64,000 nt of DNA. It comes from Psychrobacter sp. M13. GTDB lineage: Bacteria; Pseudomonadota; Gammaproteobacteria; Pseudomonadales; Moraxellaceae. Below, piece after piece: positions 11,823-20,667 of the stretch. The notes beneath the pieces were generated by a model that searched no databases, was not told the origin of the DNA, and saw only the letters and a list, made by a program, of their open reading frames with translations. The stretch is from assembly GCF_030718935.1 (NCBI RefSeq), contig NZ_CP132194.1, forward strand, positions 2,294,001-2,358,000, written 5' to 3'. Each line of letters opens with the position of its first letter. Positions within the stretch are counted from its first letter, which is position 1. Position numbers and translations under genes: made by a program.

Positions 11823-12119
11823 TTATATTTTATTACCATCTTGGCTCAAATCATGAGCGTTAAGATCAGCGACATTTTTGCCACCTGCTGGTAAATCCTC
11901 ACTTTTACGAGGGTCAGCATATACTTCGTCAGTCTCTTGGGAAGCCTGCTGAGGACCGTCAATTTCAGGATCGTGCTTACGACCTTCATAGCTGTCTTTT
12001 GGGTTTTCTGGCGTATTGGGAATAGGATTATTTACTGGTACTACCGCTTCATCATTAGGCTGCTCGTTATCTACAATAACTTTTTCACTACTACTGGTTA
12101 TATTAGAATTAACTGTCAT
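11823..12119 (-). CDS. Small polar Pro/Asn-rich protein, predicted disordered (cluster member 2)
   Basis: A 98-residue protein, unrecognised. It begins MTVNSNITSSSEK and contains a Pro/Asn-rich stretch (VPVNNPIPNTPENPKD), then acidic polar sequence to the end, with no Cys, Trp or Phe. No signal peptide or membrane helix. AGGGAT lies before the ATG, so translation looks real. It sits 59 bp after the first cluster gene and 72 bp before the third. Overlapping plus-strand frames at 11937-12210 are judged to be shadows. Confidence 0.65.
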   Translation of the reverse strand: MTVNSNITSSSEKVIVDNEQPNDEAVVPVNNPIPNTPENPKDSYEGRKHDPEIDGPQQASQETDEVYADPRKSEDLPAGGKNVADLNAHDLSQDGNKI

Positions 12120-12178
12120 GGGTCATCCCTCTCATAATCATATCGGTTTATATTTGTCATTATTTATAAGTAGTAAGC

Positions 12179-12358
12179 CTACTTATCAGTACGTTGTTGC
12201 TCATCTATAAAAGGAGTCTTTTCTGCATCAGTCAAGTCTTCTGGTTGGTTCGCTGCTTTATCCTGCTGTAAGTTTTTATCGATCTGTTTAGCATCTACTT
12301 TTTTGATAGCTTCATTGATCTCTGATTTGACGTCTTGGTTATTGTTTGAGCTACTCAT
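12179..12358 (-). CDS. Small polar helical protein (cluster member 1)
   Basis: A 59-residue protein starting at the ATG at 12358, which has AGGAG 6 nt upstream; a longer frame from 12469 adds a hydrophobic stretch but lacks such a site. The sequence is MSSSNNNQ followed by DVKSEINEAIKKVDAKQID, which could form one amphipathic helix, then a polar tail ending RTDK. No Cys or Trp. It is the first gene of the four-gene cluster, downstream of the ppk terminator. I could not place a convincing promoter in the 170 bp before it. Function unknown. Confidence 0.7.
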   Translation of the reverse strand: MSSSNNNQDVKSEINEAIKKVDAKQIDKNLQQDKAANQPEDLTDAEKTPFIDEQQRTDK

Positions 12359-12521
12359 AAGGTCTCCTACACATAGTTGAGGGACATAATTTAGGTCGAT
12401 GTCAATCATCGCTGTTTCACTAAGTATAGATAATTGCAAGATAAGCATACTAGTGTGCTGCGGTTTCAATGTGTGTATATATGTGAGCTAAAACCAACGT
12501 TTGTAACTGGTTATTTTTGAC

Positions 12522-12556
12522 AAAAAAAACTAAGCACAGAATATATCTATGCTTAG
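12522..12556 (-). terminator. Terminator of ppk1
   Basis: CTAAGCA and TGCTTAG arms, extended with a wobble, lie after the ppk1 stop codon and are followed on the minus strand by eight T. It isolates ppk1 from the small-protein cluster. Confidence 0.8.
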
Positions 12557-12615
12557 CTGGCTGTTATCTATCTAATCTTATGCTACTTTTTAAGTATTGG
12601 CTTGTAAACGAGGTA

Positions 12616-14913
12616 CTAGGACTCACCTACTCTGTTAATAGTTTTAAGTAAATAGTCTTGAGCGATGTGAGGCGTTTCATCGGCTTTTGGTTGCAACTGC
12701 TGCCAATTCCCTGCGCTATCCAAGGTCCATGCTTGCACATTGTCTTGTAGATAGTTTTGCAGCCCATCTTCAAAAATTTGCTTAAATATTTTTTTATCTT
12801 TTATAGGAAAGGCGACCTCTACTCGGTGAAATAGATTGCGATCCATCCAGTCGGCACTAGCACAGTACATACGCTCATTACCATTATTATGGAAATAATA
12901 AACTCGCGTATGCTCCAAAAAGCGACCAACGATAGAGCGTACCGTAATATTCTCAGACAGGCCTGCTACTTGCGGACGCAAACAACACATAGAGCGCAAT
13001 ATTAGTTCAATCTTTACCCCAGCTTGTGAGGCATCGTAGAGCTTGTCGATCAGACGACGCTCTGTCAAGGCATTGGCTTTGATAATAATATGTGCCCGCT
13101 TGCCCGCTTTGGCATAAGTGATTTCGTCATCGATAAACTGAATAAGCTGATCATGCAAGGTAAAAGGGGCATGAAGCAACTGTTTCAAGTTAGCAGGCTT
13201 ACCCATACCCGTCAGCTCTTGAAATATATTATGCACATCCTCTGAGATATTAGGGTCAGCGGTGAACAATCCATAATCAGTATAGACTTTGGCATTGGCT
13301 GCATGATAGTTACCTGTGCCTAAATGCACATAACGGCGAATCTTGTCATCTTCACGACGGACGATAAGAATCAGCTTAGCGTGAGTCTTATAGCCAACGA
13401 TGCCATAAACCACTACTGCCCCTGCTTCTTGCAAAAAGTTGGCTACTGCAATATTTGAAGCCTCATCAAAACGGGCTCGCAGCTCAATAACTGCGGTCAC
13501 CTCTTTACCGTTACGCGCGGCTGCGGCGAGCGCTTGGACGATCTCAGAGTTCGTACCAGAGCGATATAAAGTCTGCTTGATGGCTAATACTTTGGGATCA
13601 TTGGCAGCTTGCCAAAGCAAATTAACCACAGGCGAGAATGAATAAAAAGGATGATGAACTAGGACATCGCCTTTACGCATCGCGCCAAACATACTAGTGC
13701 TGCGATCTAATTTATCAAACTCACGGCGAAAGGGCTTAGGCAGTATTTGAGTAAAAGGCTGATAGCGTAAGTTTGGAATATTGAAGTCAAAAAGCAGTCG
13801 CGTTAAGTTGACAGGACCATTGACGCGGTACAGCTGATTGTCATGCAGCTCAAACTGATTCAGCAGATAATCACTGATAGGCGTTGGACAGTCCGTTGTC
13901 ACCTCAAGTCGAACTTTATCACCAAAGCGACGGTTTTCAAGCTCACCCTCAAGCGCCTTGGCGATATCATCCACATCATCCGCTAAGTCAAGATCAGCAT
14001 TACGAGTCAGTCTGAACTGATGACAGCCCGTAACATTCATCCCAGGGAATAGATCACCGATATGCTCATGGATCACCGCTGAGAGCATAACATGATGCTC
14101 TTTACCGCCCGTCAACTCATCTGGCAGGCGAATGACGCGGGGCAAGCTACGCGGGGCTGGCACGATTGCCAAATTAATATCGCGACCAAAGGCATCTTTG
14201 CCCTCTAAGCTTGCGATAAAGTTTAAGCTTTTATTGACTAGACGAGGAAAAGGGTGCGCAGGATCAATACTGATCGGTGTCAGCACGGGTGAGACTTGCT
14301 CGATAAAATAACGCTTCATCCAAGCAGACTGCTTGGCATTTAGCTCATCGCGCTTTAGGTAGCGGATATCTTGCTTAGCCAATGCTGGCAGTATATCTTC
14401 GTTCAAGATACGATACTGTTCTTCAATCGCTTGGTGCGCAATCGTTGAGATTTCGTTCAAAGTCTCGCTTGGGCGCATACCATGGGGACTATGAGGCGCA
14501 TCACCTAGATTAAGCTTTTGCATCAAGCCTGCGACACGAATCTCAAAAAACTCATCCAAATTAGATGAGAAAATTATTAAGAAGAACAAGCGCTCAAGCA
14601 GCGGATGTAACGGACTAGCGGCTTGGGATAAGACCCGCATATGAAACTGTAAAAGAGACAAGTCACGATTGATATAGCTGCTTGATGAATAACTGCCATC
14701 ATCGAAGCGATGCCAGTTAATTTGGGTGATATTATTTTTTGTGGTATTCGAGGAGTTAGTTGCTGTTGACACGGGTGTACTCTTTATAGGTTTGGTTTCA
14801 GGGGCGGCTGGGTTTTGACTTGTGCTAGTCGCTAATTTTGCGTGAGCAACTGATGTATCGTCAACACTTGGATTCGTTTTTATTGTTTTATCAGCATCAT
14901 TACTTTGGGTCAT
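12616..14913 (-). CDS. ppk1: Polyphosphate kinase 1
   Basis: A 765-residue enzyme that builds inorganic polyphosphate from ATP, linked in bacteria to stress survival. The core starts at about residue 80 with [16 protein letters not shown] and [16 protein letters not shown]. The catalytic histidine is in [14 protein letters not shown] and the second conserved histidine in [34 protein letters not shown] is the phosphate-binding block. The family is usually near 690 residues; here about 75 extra Thr/Ser/Asn-rich residues precede the core, probably disordered. GAGGAG before the ATG at 14913 supports the long start. It lies upstream of the small-protein cluster on the same strand but is cut off from it by a terminator. 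Confidence 0.96.
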   Translation of the reverse strand: MTQSNDADKTIKTNPSVDDTSVAHAKLATSTSQNPAAPETKPIKSTPVSTATNSSNTTKNNITQINWHRFDDGSYSSSSYINRDLSLLQFHMRVLSQAASPLHPLLERLFFLIIFSSNLDEFFEIRVAGLMQKLNLGDAPHSPHGMRPSETLNEISTIAHQAIEEQYRILNEDILPALAKQDIRYLKRDELNAKQSAWMKRYFIEQVSPVLTPISIDPAHPFPRLVNKSLNFIASLEGKDAFGRDINLAIVPAPRSLPRVIRLPDELTGGKEHHVMLSAVIHEHIGDLFPGMNVTGCHQFRLTRNADLDLADDVDDIAKALEGELENRRFGDKVRLEVTTDCPTPISDYLLNQFELHDNQLYRVNGPVNLTRLLFDFNIPNLRYQPFTQILPKPFRREFDKLDRSTSMFGAMRKGDVLVHHPFYSFSPVVNLLWQAANDPKVLAIKQTLYRSGTNSEIVQALAAAARNGKEVTAVIELRARFDEASNIAVANFLQEAGAVVVYGIVGYKTHAKLILIVRREDDKIRRYVHLGTGNYHAANAKVYTDYGLFTADPNISEDVHNIFQELTGMGKPANLKQLLHAPFTLHDQLIQFIDDEITYAKAGKRAHIIIKANALTERRLIDKLYDASQAGVKIELILRSMCCLRPQVAGLSENITVRSIVGRFLEHTRVYYFHNNGNERMYCASADWMDRNLFHRVEVAFPIKDKKIFKQIFEDGLQNYLQDNVQAWTLDSAGNWQQLQPKADETPHIAQDYLLKTINRVGES

Positions 14914-15024
14914 GACCTAAGCTCCTCTTAATTAAGGTTTGTTGAGTCAGTTGATTGAGGTAATTATTGTATTTTTGACTGTATTCCCAAACGCTACCAT
15001 TAACCAATTAGCCGGCCAAGCCAC

Positions 15025-15702
15025 TTATGGCAAAGCGGCATTTTTTAGGCGTTTTTTAATAATGCGTTGCTTGTTACGCAAGCGCTTGTCATTACGATTA
15101 TCTTGATAATATTTTGGATTAGTCAAAGAGGCAATAAGCAGCGCTGACTCATCACGGTTGAGATCATTGGCTGATTTGTCAAAATAGTGCTGGGCAGCGG
15201 CTTCAACACCGTAAATGCCATTGCCAAATTCAGCCACGTTAAGATAAGCGGTCAAGATACGTGGCTTATCCCAAAACGTTTCTATCATAAGAGTGATAAC
15301 GGCCTCTTCACCTTTGCGCACATAAGAGCGATGCGAGGTTAAAAATAGATTCTTAGCCAACTGTTGAGTAATCGTTGAGCCGCCAGCTGACATCTTACCC
15401 GTTGCTTCATTCTTTTTTTGCGCCGCTTTTATACCATCAAAATCAAAACCACCATGCTGACTAAAGGTTGAGTCTTCACTGACGATAGCGGCTTGTTTGG
15501 CTGACTTGGCAATCTGATCGTACTCAACCCAAGTCTGGGTGACATCGCCACCGGTCAGCCTATGAGTGAGCATAAACATACTATTATTGATAGGTTGAGA
15601 CTTCCATAATAATAGTAGTCCTGCTACTAATACATGAAAAGCCACTATCAGTGTAAGGACTGCCCATAATAGCCGTTTGATGAATCCGCCAAAACTTGTC
15701 AT
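15025..15702 (-). CDS. mtgA: Monofunctional biosynthetic peptidoglycan transglycosylase
   Basis: A 225-residue inner-membrane enzyme with one N-terminal membrane helix (about residues 10-33) and a periplasmic GT51 glycosyltransferase domain that polymerises lipid II into glycan strands. Catalytic Glu in SEDSTFSQHGGFD; GGSTITQQLAKNLFL, EEAVITLMIETFWDKPRIL and YLNVAEFGNGIYGVEAAAQHYF are the standard blocks. There is no transpeptidase domain and the length fits MtgA. It lies 111 bp upstream of ppk1 on the same strand. The ribosome site is weak, but the start fits the membrane anchor. Confidence 0.95.
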   Translation of the reverse strand: MTSFGGFIKRLLWAVLTLIVAFHVLVAGLLLLWKSQPINNSMFMLTHRLTGGDVTQTWVEYDQIAKSAKQAAIVSEDSTFSQHGGFDFDGIKAAQKKNEATGKMSAGGSTITQQLAKNLFLTSHRSYVRKGEEAVITLMIETFWDKPRILTAYLNVAEFGNGIYGVEAAAQHYFDKSANDLNRDESALLIASLTNPKYYQDNRNDKRLRNKQRIIKKRLKNAALP

Positions 15703-15859
15703 GTATCAGGTGTCCGATTGATGAATGGTGCTAAGTAGTAGGATATATTACCCAATCTCGCTATCGCTGTCACGGCTGCTGTTATTATTTACCTGATTTG
15801 TTTATGATATAAAGCTGATTTTTTATACAGTAAAACTACTTTTAATATAAGTCACTACT

Positions 15860-16171
15860 ATGAAAAACCTTGACCTTGCTAATAATATTCGAGTCCTGCG
15901 AGCTGACATTATTGCTGCTATACCTAACTTAGCTCAGCATCATGAGCAGTGGTGGTTATTGGGTACCTCTGGCTGTCATTTGTGTGATATCGCCGCACAG
16001 ATAATGGCGCGCTTGCAAGCAGTGCAACCTCTCTCTTATCAGACCATTGATATTATTGAGTTCGATGAAGATTTGATGATGCTATTTGCCACTAATATTC
16101 CTGTACTATTAACTCAAACTCAGCGTTTAGATTATCCTTTTTCAGTATTGGATTTGCAGCAACTATTATAA
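15860..16171 (+). CDS. Glutaredoxin-like (thioredoxin-fold) protein
   Basis: A 103-residue protein. WWLLGTSGCHLCDIAAQIM, with a CHLC redox or metal pair at about residues 39-42 after a strand, and NIPVLLTQTQ (the cis-Pro loop) are the marks of the small glutaredoxin-like family often annotated DUF836. About 30 residues precede the fold. A thiol-reduction role is likely, but the substrate is unknown. It stands alone upstream of the glc operon, 240 bp away. Confidence 0.75.
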   Translation: MKNLDLANNIRVLRADIIAAIPNLAQHHEQWWLLGTSGCHLCDIAAQIMARLQAVQPLSYQTIDIIEFDEDLMMLFATNIPVLLTQTQRLDYPFSVLDLQQLL

Positions 16172-16337
16172 TTTTTCGATTTTTTTCTCTTTTGTTTAAA
16201 TCATTCTGTCTTACTTAAGATAAATATTAAGTCTAACTTCTTACTCACACAAAAGGTTACATTTCATTTTATTGATTATTGATATACATGATTGTTGCTA
16301 AATCTTTGATCTTTGTTATATCCTATCATTTACCTAT

Positions 16338-16383
16338 TTGTTAACATAATGACTGGTATCTTGTTAACAAAATGACTAATATC
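16338..16383 (+). promoter_or_regulatory. Two tandem 23-bp direct repeats before glcD (probable operator)
   Basis: Two directly adjacent 23-bp copies, each beginning TTGTTAACA and containing AATGACT, differ at three positions. They end 28 nt before the glcD start. TGTTAACA is itself palindromic. Evenly spaced tandem sites suggest binding by a regulator of glycolate use. The same TGTTAACA core appears before the NCS1 permease at 58690. Confidence 0.6.
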
Positions 16384-16411
16384 AGTTCAGTGAGAAAAAA
16401 GGAGAGCTAAA

Positions 16412-17887
16412 TTGGAGCACAACTCAAAAATAGATAGAGCAACGCTAGTTCAGATGTTCCGTGAATTTATTGAATCTGAATATGTCATTGATGATCAAGA
16501 AACCCAAAAGCCTTTTGAGTGTGATGGCTTATCAGTATATTGTGATATGCCCTTTATCGTAGCCATACCCGAAACTGTTGAACAAGTTTGTAAAGTGATG
16601 CAGATTTGCTATCGCTATCAGATTCCAGTAGTGGCGCGCGGCGCAGGCACAGGCCTTTGTGCAGGGGCAATGCCTAATCCTGATGGTGTGTTACTGGTCA
16701 TGTCAAGGTTTAAGCACATTCTTAATATCGATCCGCTTGCTCGTAGTGCTCGTCTGCAACCTGGCGTTCGTAACCTTGCCATCAGTGAAGCCGCGAGCTT
16801 TTATGGTCTTTATTACGGTCCCGATCCCTCCTCACAAATTGCCTGCTCAATCGGTGGTAACGTCGCTGAAAACTCAGGTGGTGTTCATTGTCTAAAATAT
16901 GGTTTAACCACTCACAATTTACTCAAAGTTGAAATGGTGACGGTTGAGGGCGATCTGATCAGCATCGGTAGTGAAGGACTTGACAGTAACGGGTTTGATC
17001 TAATGGCTCTCATTACGGGCTCTGAAGGTCTACTTGGCGTCATTACTGAGGTCACTGTTAAGCTACTGCCGAGTCCTGAAAAGGCACAAGTTATTATGGC
17101 AGCCTTTAGCGATGTTCAAGCAGCAGGGGATGCCGTTGGTGCTGTCATTGCCAAAGGCATCATACCCGCAGGGCTTGAGATGATGGATAGCCCTGCCATT
17201 ATCGCAGCCGAAGCGTTTGCTCATGCTGGCTATCCAATAGATGCCCAAGCCGTGTTGCTCTGTGAACTAGATGGTAGCGAAGCTGAGGTTCAAGAGCAGA
17301 TTGCAGAGGTTGAGCAGCTGTTTATTGAGCTTGGGGCAACTTCTACGCGCGTCTCGCAAAGCGAAGCAGAACGCGCGCTATTGTGGAAAGGTCGCAAGTC
17401 GGCGTTTCCAGCGGTAGGTCGCATCTCCCCCGATTATTACTGTATGGATGGCACTATTCCACGAGGTCAACTGGCTTATGTCTTGACCGAAATGCAAAAA
17501 CTCTCTGAACACTATGGTCTAAAAGTTGCGAACGTATTCCATGCTGGTGACGGCAATCTACATCCGCTTATTTTATTTGATGCCAATGTACCAGGCGAGC
17601 TTGAAAAGACCGAAGAATTTGGTAGTAAAATTTTAGAGCTTTGCGTAGCAGTCGGCGGTTGTATCACAGGCGAGCATGGTGTCGGTGTCGAAAAGATTCG
17701 TCAAATGGCTGTTCAATTCACCGATCAAGAGCTGACACAGTTTCATGCCATCAAACACGCTTTTGATCCTATTGGCACCCTAAACCCCGGTAAAGGCATT
17801 CCGATACTCAAACGCTGTCAGGAGTACCGAAGTCTTGATGATATAAAATTTGAATCGGAAAACCAGTTAAAAGGAGATCTGGCATGA
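16412..17887 (+). CDS. glcD: Glycolate oxidase subunit GlcD (FAD)
   Basis: A 491-residue FAD-linked subunit of the membrane-associated glycolate oxidase GlcDEF, which oxidises glycolate (and D-lactate in some bacteria) to glyoxylate. The FAD-binding fold shows PVVARGAGTGLCAGAMPNPD, ILNIDPLARSARLQPGV, GPDPSSQIACSIGGNVAENS and GSEGLLGVITEVTVKLLP. The C-terminal cap has NVFHAGDGNLHPLILFD and CVAVGGCITGEHGVGVEK. The start is TTG at 16412, preceded by AAGGAGAG at good spacing. Its stop overlaps the glcE start by 4 nt, so the two are translationally coupled. First gene of glcDEF. Confidence 0.95.
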   Translation: MEHNSKIDRATLVQMFREFIESEYVIDDQETQKPFECDGLSVYCDMPFIVAIPETVEQVCKVMQICYRYQIPVVARGAGTGLCAGAMPNPDGVLLVMSRFKHILNIDPLARSARLQPGVRNLAISEAASFYGLYYGPDPSSQIACSIGGNVAENSGGVHCLKYGLTTHNLLKVEMVTVEGDLISIGSEGLDSNGFDLMALITGSEGLLGVITEVTVKLLPSPEKAQVIMAAFSDVQAAGDAVGAVIAKGIIPAGLEMMDSPAIIAAEAFAHAGYPIDAQAVLLCELDGSEAEVQEQIAEVEQLFIELGATSTRVSQSEAERALLWKGRKSAFPAVGRISPDYYCMDGTIPRGQLAYVLTEMQKLSEHYGLKVANVFHAGDGNLHPLILFDANVPGELEKTEEFGSKILELCVAVGGCITGEHGVGVEKIRQMAVQFTDQELTQFHAIKHAFDPIGTLNPGKGIPILKRCQEYRSLDDIKFESENQLKGDLA

Positions 17888-18960
17888 CAGACATCAGTCA
17901 GATGCTAATTGAGCGAGTAAAACAAGCCAATAAAGACGGCACTAAGCTACAAATTATCGGCGGTGGTAGTAAAGCTTTTATGGGTCGCACTCCTACGGGC
18001 GAGCCTATCAATCTGAGCGAACATCGTGGTATTACCAGCTATGAGCCCGTCGAATTGGTGCTTACAGCTCGAGCTGGAACGCCATTAATTGATATTCACA
18101 AAGCACTAGCAGAGCATAATCAATGTTTAGCGTTTGAGCCGCCATTGTTTGACAACCAAGCCACCTTAGGCGGTACTTTGGCCTGTCACTTATCAGGACC
18201 TGCGCGACCTTGGAGTGGTTCAATCAGAGATCATGTGCTGGGCGTGCGTTTGATCAATGGGCGTGCAGAGGAGCTACGCTTTGGCGGTCAAGTCATGAAA
18301 AACGTCGCAGGTTATGATGTCTCAAGGATGCAAGCGGGTGCTATGGGCACGCTAGGTATTATCACTGAAGTCAGTCTCAAAGTCATGCCTAGACCTGCTG
18401 CTACTGCGACTATCAAGCAACCAATGCCTGCCGCTCAAGCTATTGAAACTATGAATCGTCTCTCTGCTCAATCCAAGCCATTAACAGGTGCTTGCTGGCT
18501 TGATAATCATCTTTATCTACGCTTAGCAGGCGCACAAAGCGCTGTCGACAGTGCCGTTGATCAATGGCAAGGGAAGACCTTACAAGAAGGAGAGGTCTTA
18601 GCAGACAACAATGACTTTTGGCTTAAGCTTCGTGAACAGCAATTGGATTACTTTTTGGGTTCAGAACCCTTGTGGCGATTCTCAGTCAATAGTAATGCCG
18701 ACCATAGTCTGCCCAATGAAAACTGGCTTATCGACTGGGGCGGTGCTCAGCGCTGGCTTCGTGGCGACTTTTCTACAGAGGAGCTTGAGAGCATTGCTGA
18801 GCGTATGGGCGGTCAAGTGAGCTGTTACCGTGGTGGCAATAGAGTGCAGGAAGTGTTTCATAATCAGCCGGCAGCGCTACGCCAGCTTCACAAAAGACTT
18901 AAGCTTGCTTTTGATGCCAATGAAGTTTTTAATCCTGGTCGCTTGTATAGCTGGATGTGA
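17884..18960 (+). CDS. glcE: Glycolate oxidase subunit GlcE
   Basis: A 358-residue FAD-binding subunit of glycolate oxidase, a shorter relative of GlcD. KLQIIGGGSKAFMGRTPTGE opens the nucleotide fold; FDNQATLGGTLACHLSGPARPW, IRDHVLGVRLINGRAEELRFGG, VMKNVAGYDVSRMQAGAMGT and LGIITEVSLKVMPRP follow. It ends DANEVFNPGRLYSWM, the usual GlcE tail. It overlaps glcD by 4 nt and is followed after 19 nt by glcF. Confidence 0.95.
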   Translation: MTDISQMLIERVKQANKDGTKLQIIGGGSKAFMGRTPTGEPINLSEHRGITSYEPVELVLTARAGTPLIDIHKALAEHNQCLAFEPPLFDNQATLGGTLACHLSGPARPWSGSIRDHVLGVRLINGRAEELRFGGQVMKNVAGYDVSRMQAGAMGTLGIITEVSLKVMPRPAATATIKQPMPAAQAIETMNRLSAQSKPLTGACWLDNHLYLRLAGAQSAVDSAVDQWQGKTLQEGEVLADNNDFWLKLREQQLDYFLGSEPLWRFSVNSNADHSLPNENWLIDWGGAQRWLRGDFSTEELESIAERMGGQVSCYRGGNRVQEVFHNQPAALRQLHKRLKLAFDANEVFNPGRLYSWM

Positions 18961-18979
18961 GCTTAATAAAAAGGAGCGC

Positions 18980-20203
18980 ATGATGCGAACCAAAATCAAT
19001 GTTAAATATTTAGATCATCAAGATATCCAAGAAGCAGATGCTATTTTGCGTAGCTGTGTCCACTGCGGCTTTTGTAATGCTACATGCCCCACTTATCAAG
19101 AATTAGGTGATGAACGTGATGGGCCTCGCGGTCGTATTTATCTAATAAAGCAGATGCTTGAAACTGGCTCAGTTAGTGAAAAAACGCAACGGCATTTAGA
19201 CCGTTGTCTGACTTGTCGTAGCTGCGAGACCACTTGCCCTTCTGGCGTAAAATATGGTCGCTTAGCCGAAATTGGCCGCGATATTATGGAGACTGAAGTA
19301 GCAAGGCCTGCTGATCAAAAACTAACGCGCTGGCTACTTAGACAAATACTTCCTTACTCAAATCGATTTGGATTTCTGCTACGACTAGGGCAGCTGTTTC
19401 GCACGTTTTTACCACGCGACTTAAAAGCTAAAGTTCCTGTCAAGCAAGTTAAGCTTTCTATGCCTGCGCCGCAGCCACAGTCACACTTACGCCGTATGCT
19501 GGTATTAGAGGGCTGCGCGCAACCTTCAGCGACCCCTAATACCAACATTGCAGCCACTCGCGTATTGGATAAACTTGGCATTAGCTTGTTTTCCGCTCCT
19601 AAAGCTGGATGCTGTGGTGCTGTCAGCTATCACATGACAGCTCACGAAGAAGGACTGGGCTTTATGCGGCGAAATATCGACGCCTGGTGGCCAGATATTG
19701 AATCAGGCATTGAGGCCATTGTCATTAATGCTTCAGGATGTGGCTCTATGGTCAAAGAATACGGTGAAAAACTAAGTCATGACCCTCATTATGCAGCTAA
19801 AGCCAAGCGGGTCAGTGACTTGACTTACGATTTAAGTGAGATATTGATTAAAGAAGATTTGGGCAAATTAGGATTAAAAAAATTAGGACATAAGACAGCG
19901 GTTCATTGCCCCTGCTCTTTACAACATGCCCAACAGTTAGGCGGTCATGTCGAGCAGATATTGCAACAAGCGGGTATTGAGCTTTCTCGCACACAAAACG
20001 GACACTTATGCTGCGGTTCAGCGGGTACTTACTCTATCCTGCAACCTGAATTGAGTCAGAAACTGCTGTCTAATAAATTGACCGACCTTACCGTGGGCAA
20101 TCCTGATCAGATCGTCACTGCAAATATTGGTTGCCAGCTTCACTTAGAAAGCCGATCTACAATCCCCGTTAAGCACTGGATTGAATTATTAGATATGTCA
20201 TAA
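18980..20203 (+). CDS. glcF: Glycolate oxidase iron-sulfur subunit GlcF
   Basis: A 407-residue subunit passing electrons from GlcDE to the respiratory chain. Two 4Fe-4S motifs lie near the N-terminus: CVHCGFCNATCP and CLTCRSCETTCP. Two CCG-type domains follow (GCCGAVSYH and LCCGSAGTYS), as in the LutA/HdrB group. The start at 18980 follows AAGGAG; an ATG 3 nt later is equally possible, and the longer frame from 18830 overlaps glcE without support. No clear terminator follows, and the 458 bp to the permease gene are AT-rich with no gene or strong structure that I can see. Confidence 0.95.
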   Translation: MMRTKINVKYLDHQDIQEADAILRSCVHCGFCNATCPTYQELGDERDGPRGRIYLIKQMLETGSVSEKTQRHLDRCLTCRSCETTCPSGVKYGRLAEIGRDIMETEVARPADQKLTRWLLRQILPYSNRFGFLLRLGQLFRTFLPRDLKAKVPVKQVKLSMPAPQPQSHLRRMLVLEGCAQPSATPNTNIAATRVLDKLGISLFSAPKAGCCGAVSYHMTAHEEGLGFMRRNIDAWWPDIESGIEAIVINASGCGSMVKEYGEKLSHDPHYAAKAKRVSDLTYDLSEILIKEDLGKLGLKKLGHKTAVHCPCSLQHAQQLGGHVEQILQQAGIELSRTQNGHLCCGSAGTYSILQPELSQKLLSNKLTDLTVGNPDQIVTANIGCQLHLESRSTIPVKHWIELLDMS

Positions 20204-20667
20204 CATTAAATAGGGATCAGTTGTGATAATTATGAGCTAAAAGTTAGATATGTAGATAAACTCATATAAGTAAACTTATATTCGGTTAACGGGATACTGG
20301 TAAAAAACTCTTATTAAGTAAAAATCAGCTATTAATATCCTTCAAATATAGTACTGGCATAGCTTTTAGAATATTTAATTTGTATTCTTTAGCTGAATGC
20401 CTATTATTTATTTTATCAATATACTAAAAAATCGTTTACTAATATCTTATATTTTTCTAGGATTTATAAATAAATTTTGCTACATTGAATAGGAATATTA
20501 AGTACAAAAGTAAAAGAACTCATTTGATCTTCTAAATGGGTATCGTTCTCTGTAGTAACTATTATTTACTTTAATAAGCTATAGATTTTTTTGTTTCAAA
20601 AAATGAATAAATATATGTTTTGATAATGCTCAAACCATAATTCTAATTATCTTTAACAAGGATGTTG

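Noticed and set aside
11937..12210. Plus-strand hydrophobic frames opposite the second small polar protein
   Set aside because: They are mirror images of a polar coding sequence; the minus-strand frames have good ribosome sites and fit the operon.
18830..18979. 50-codon N-terminal extension of glcF
   Set aside because: It overlaps glcE in another frame; the AAGGAG-ATG at 18980 starts the conserved protein.
20204..20667. Possible gene or structured RNA in the 460-bp gap before the permease
   Set aside because: AT-rich with stops in all frames that I read and only short weak hairpins; nothing supportable.
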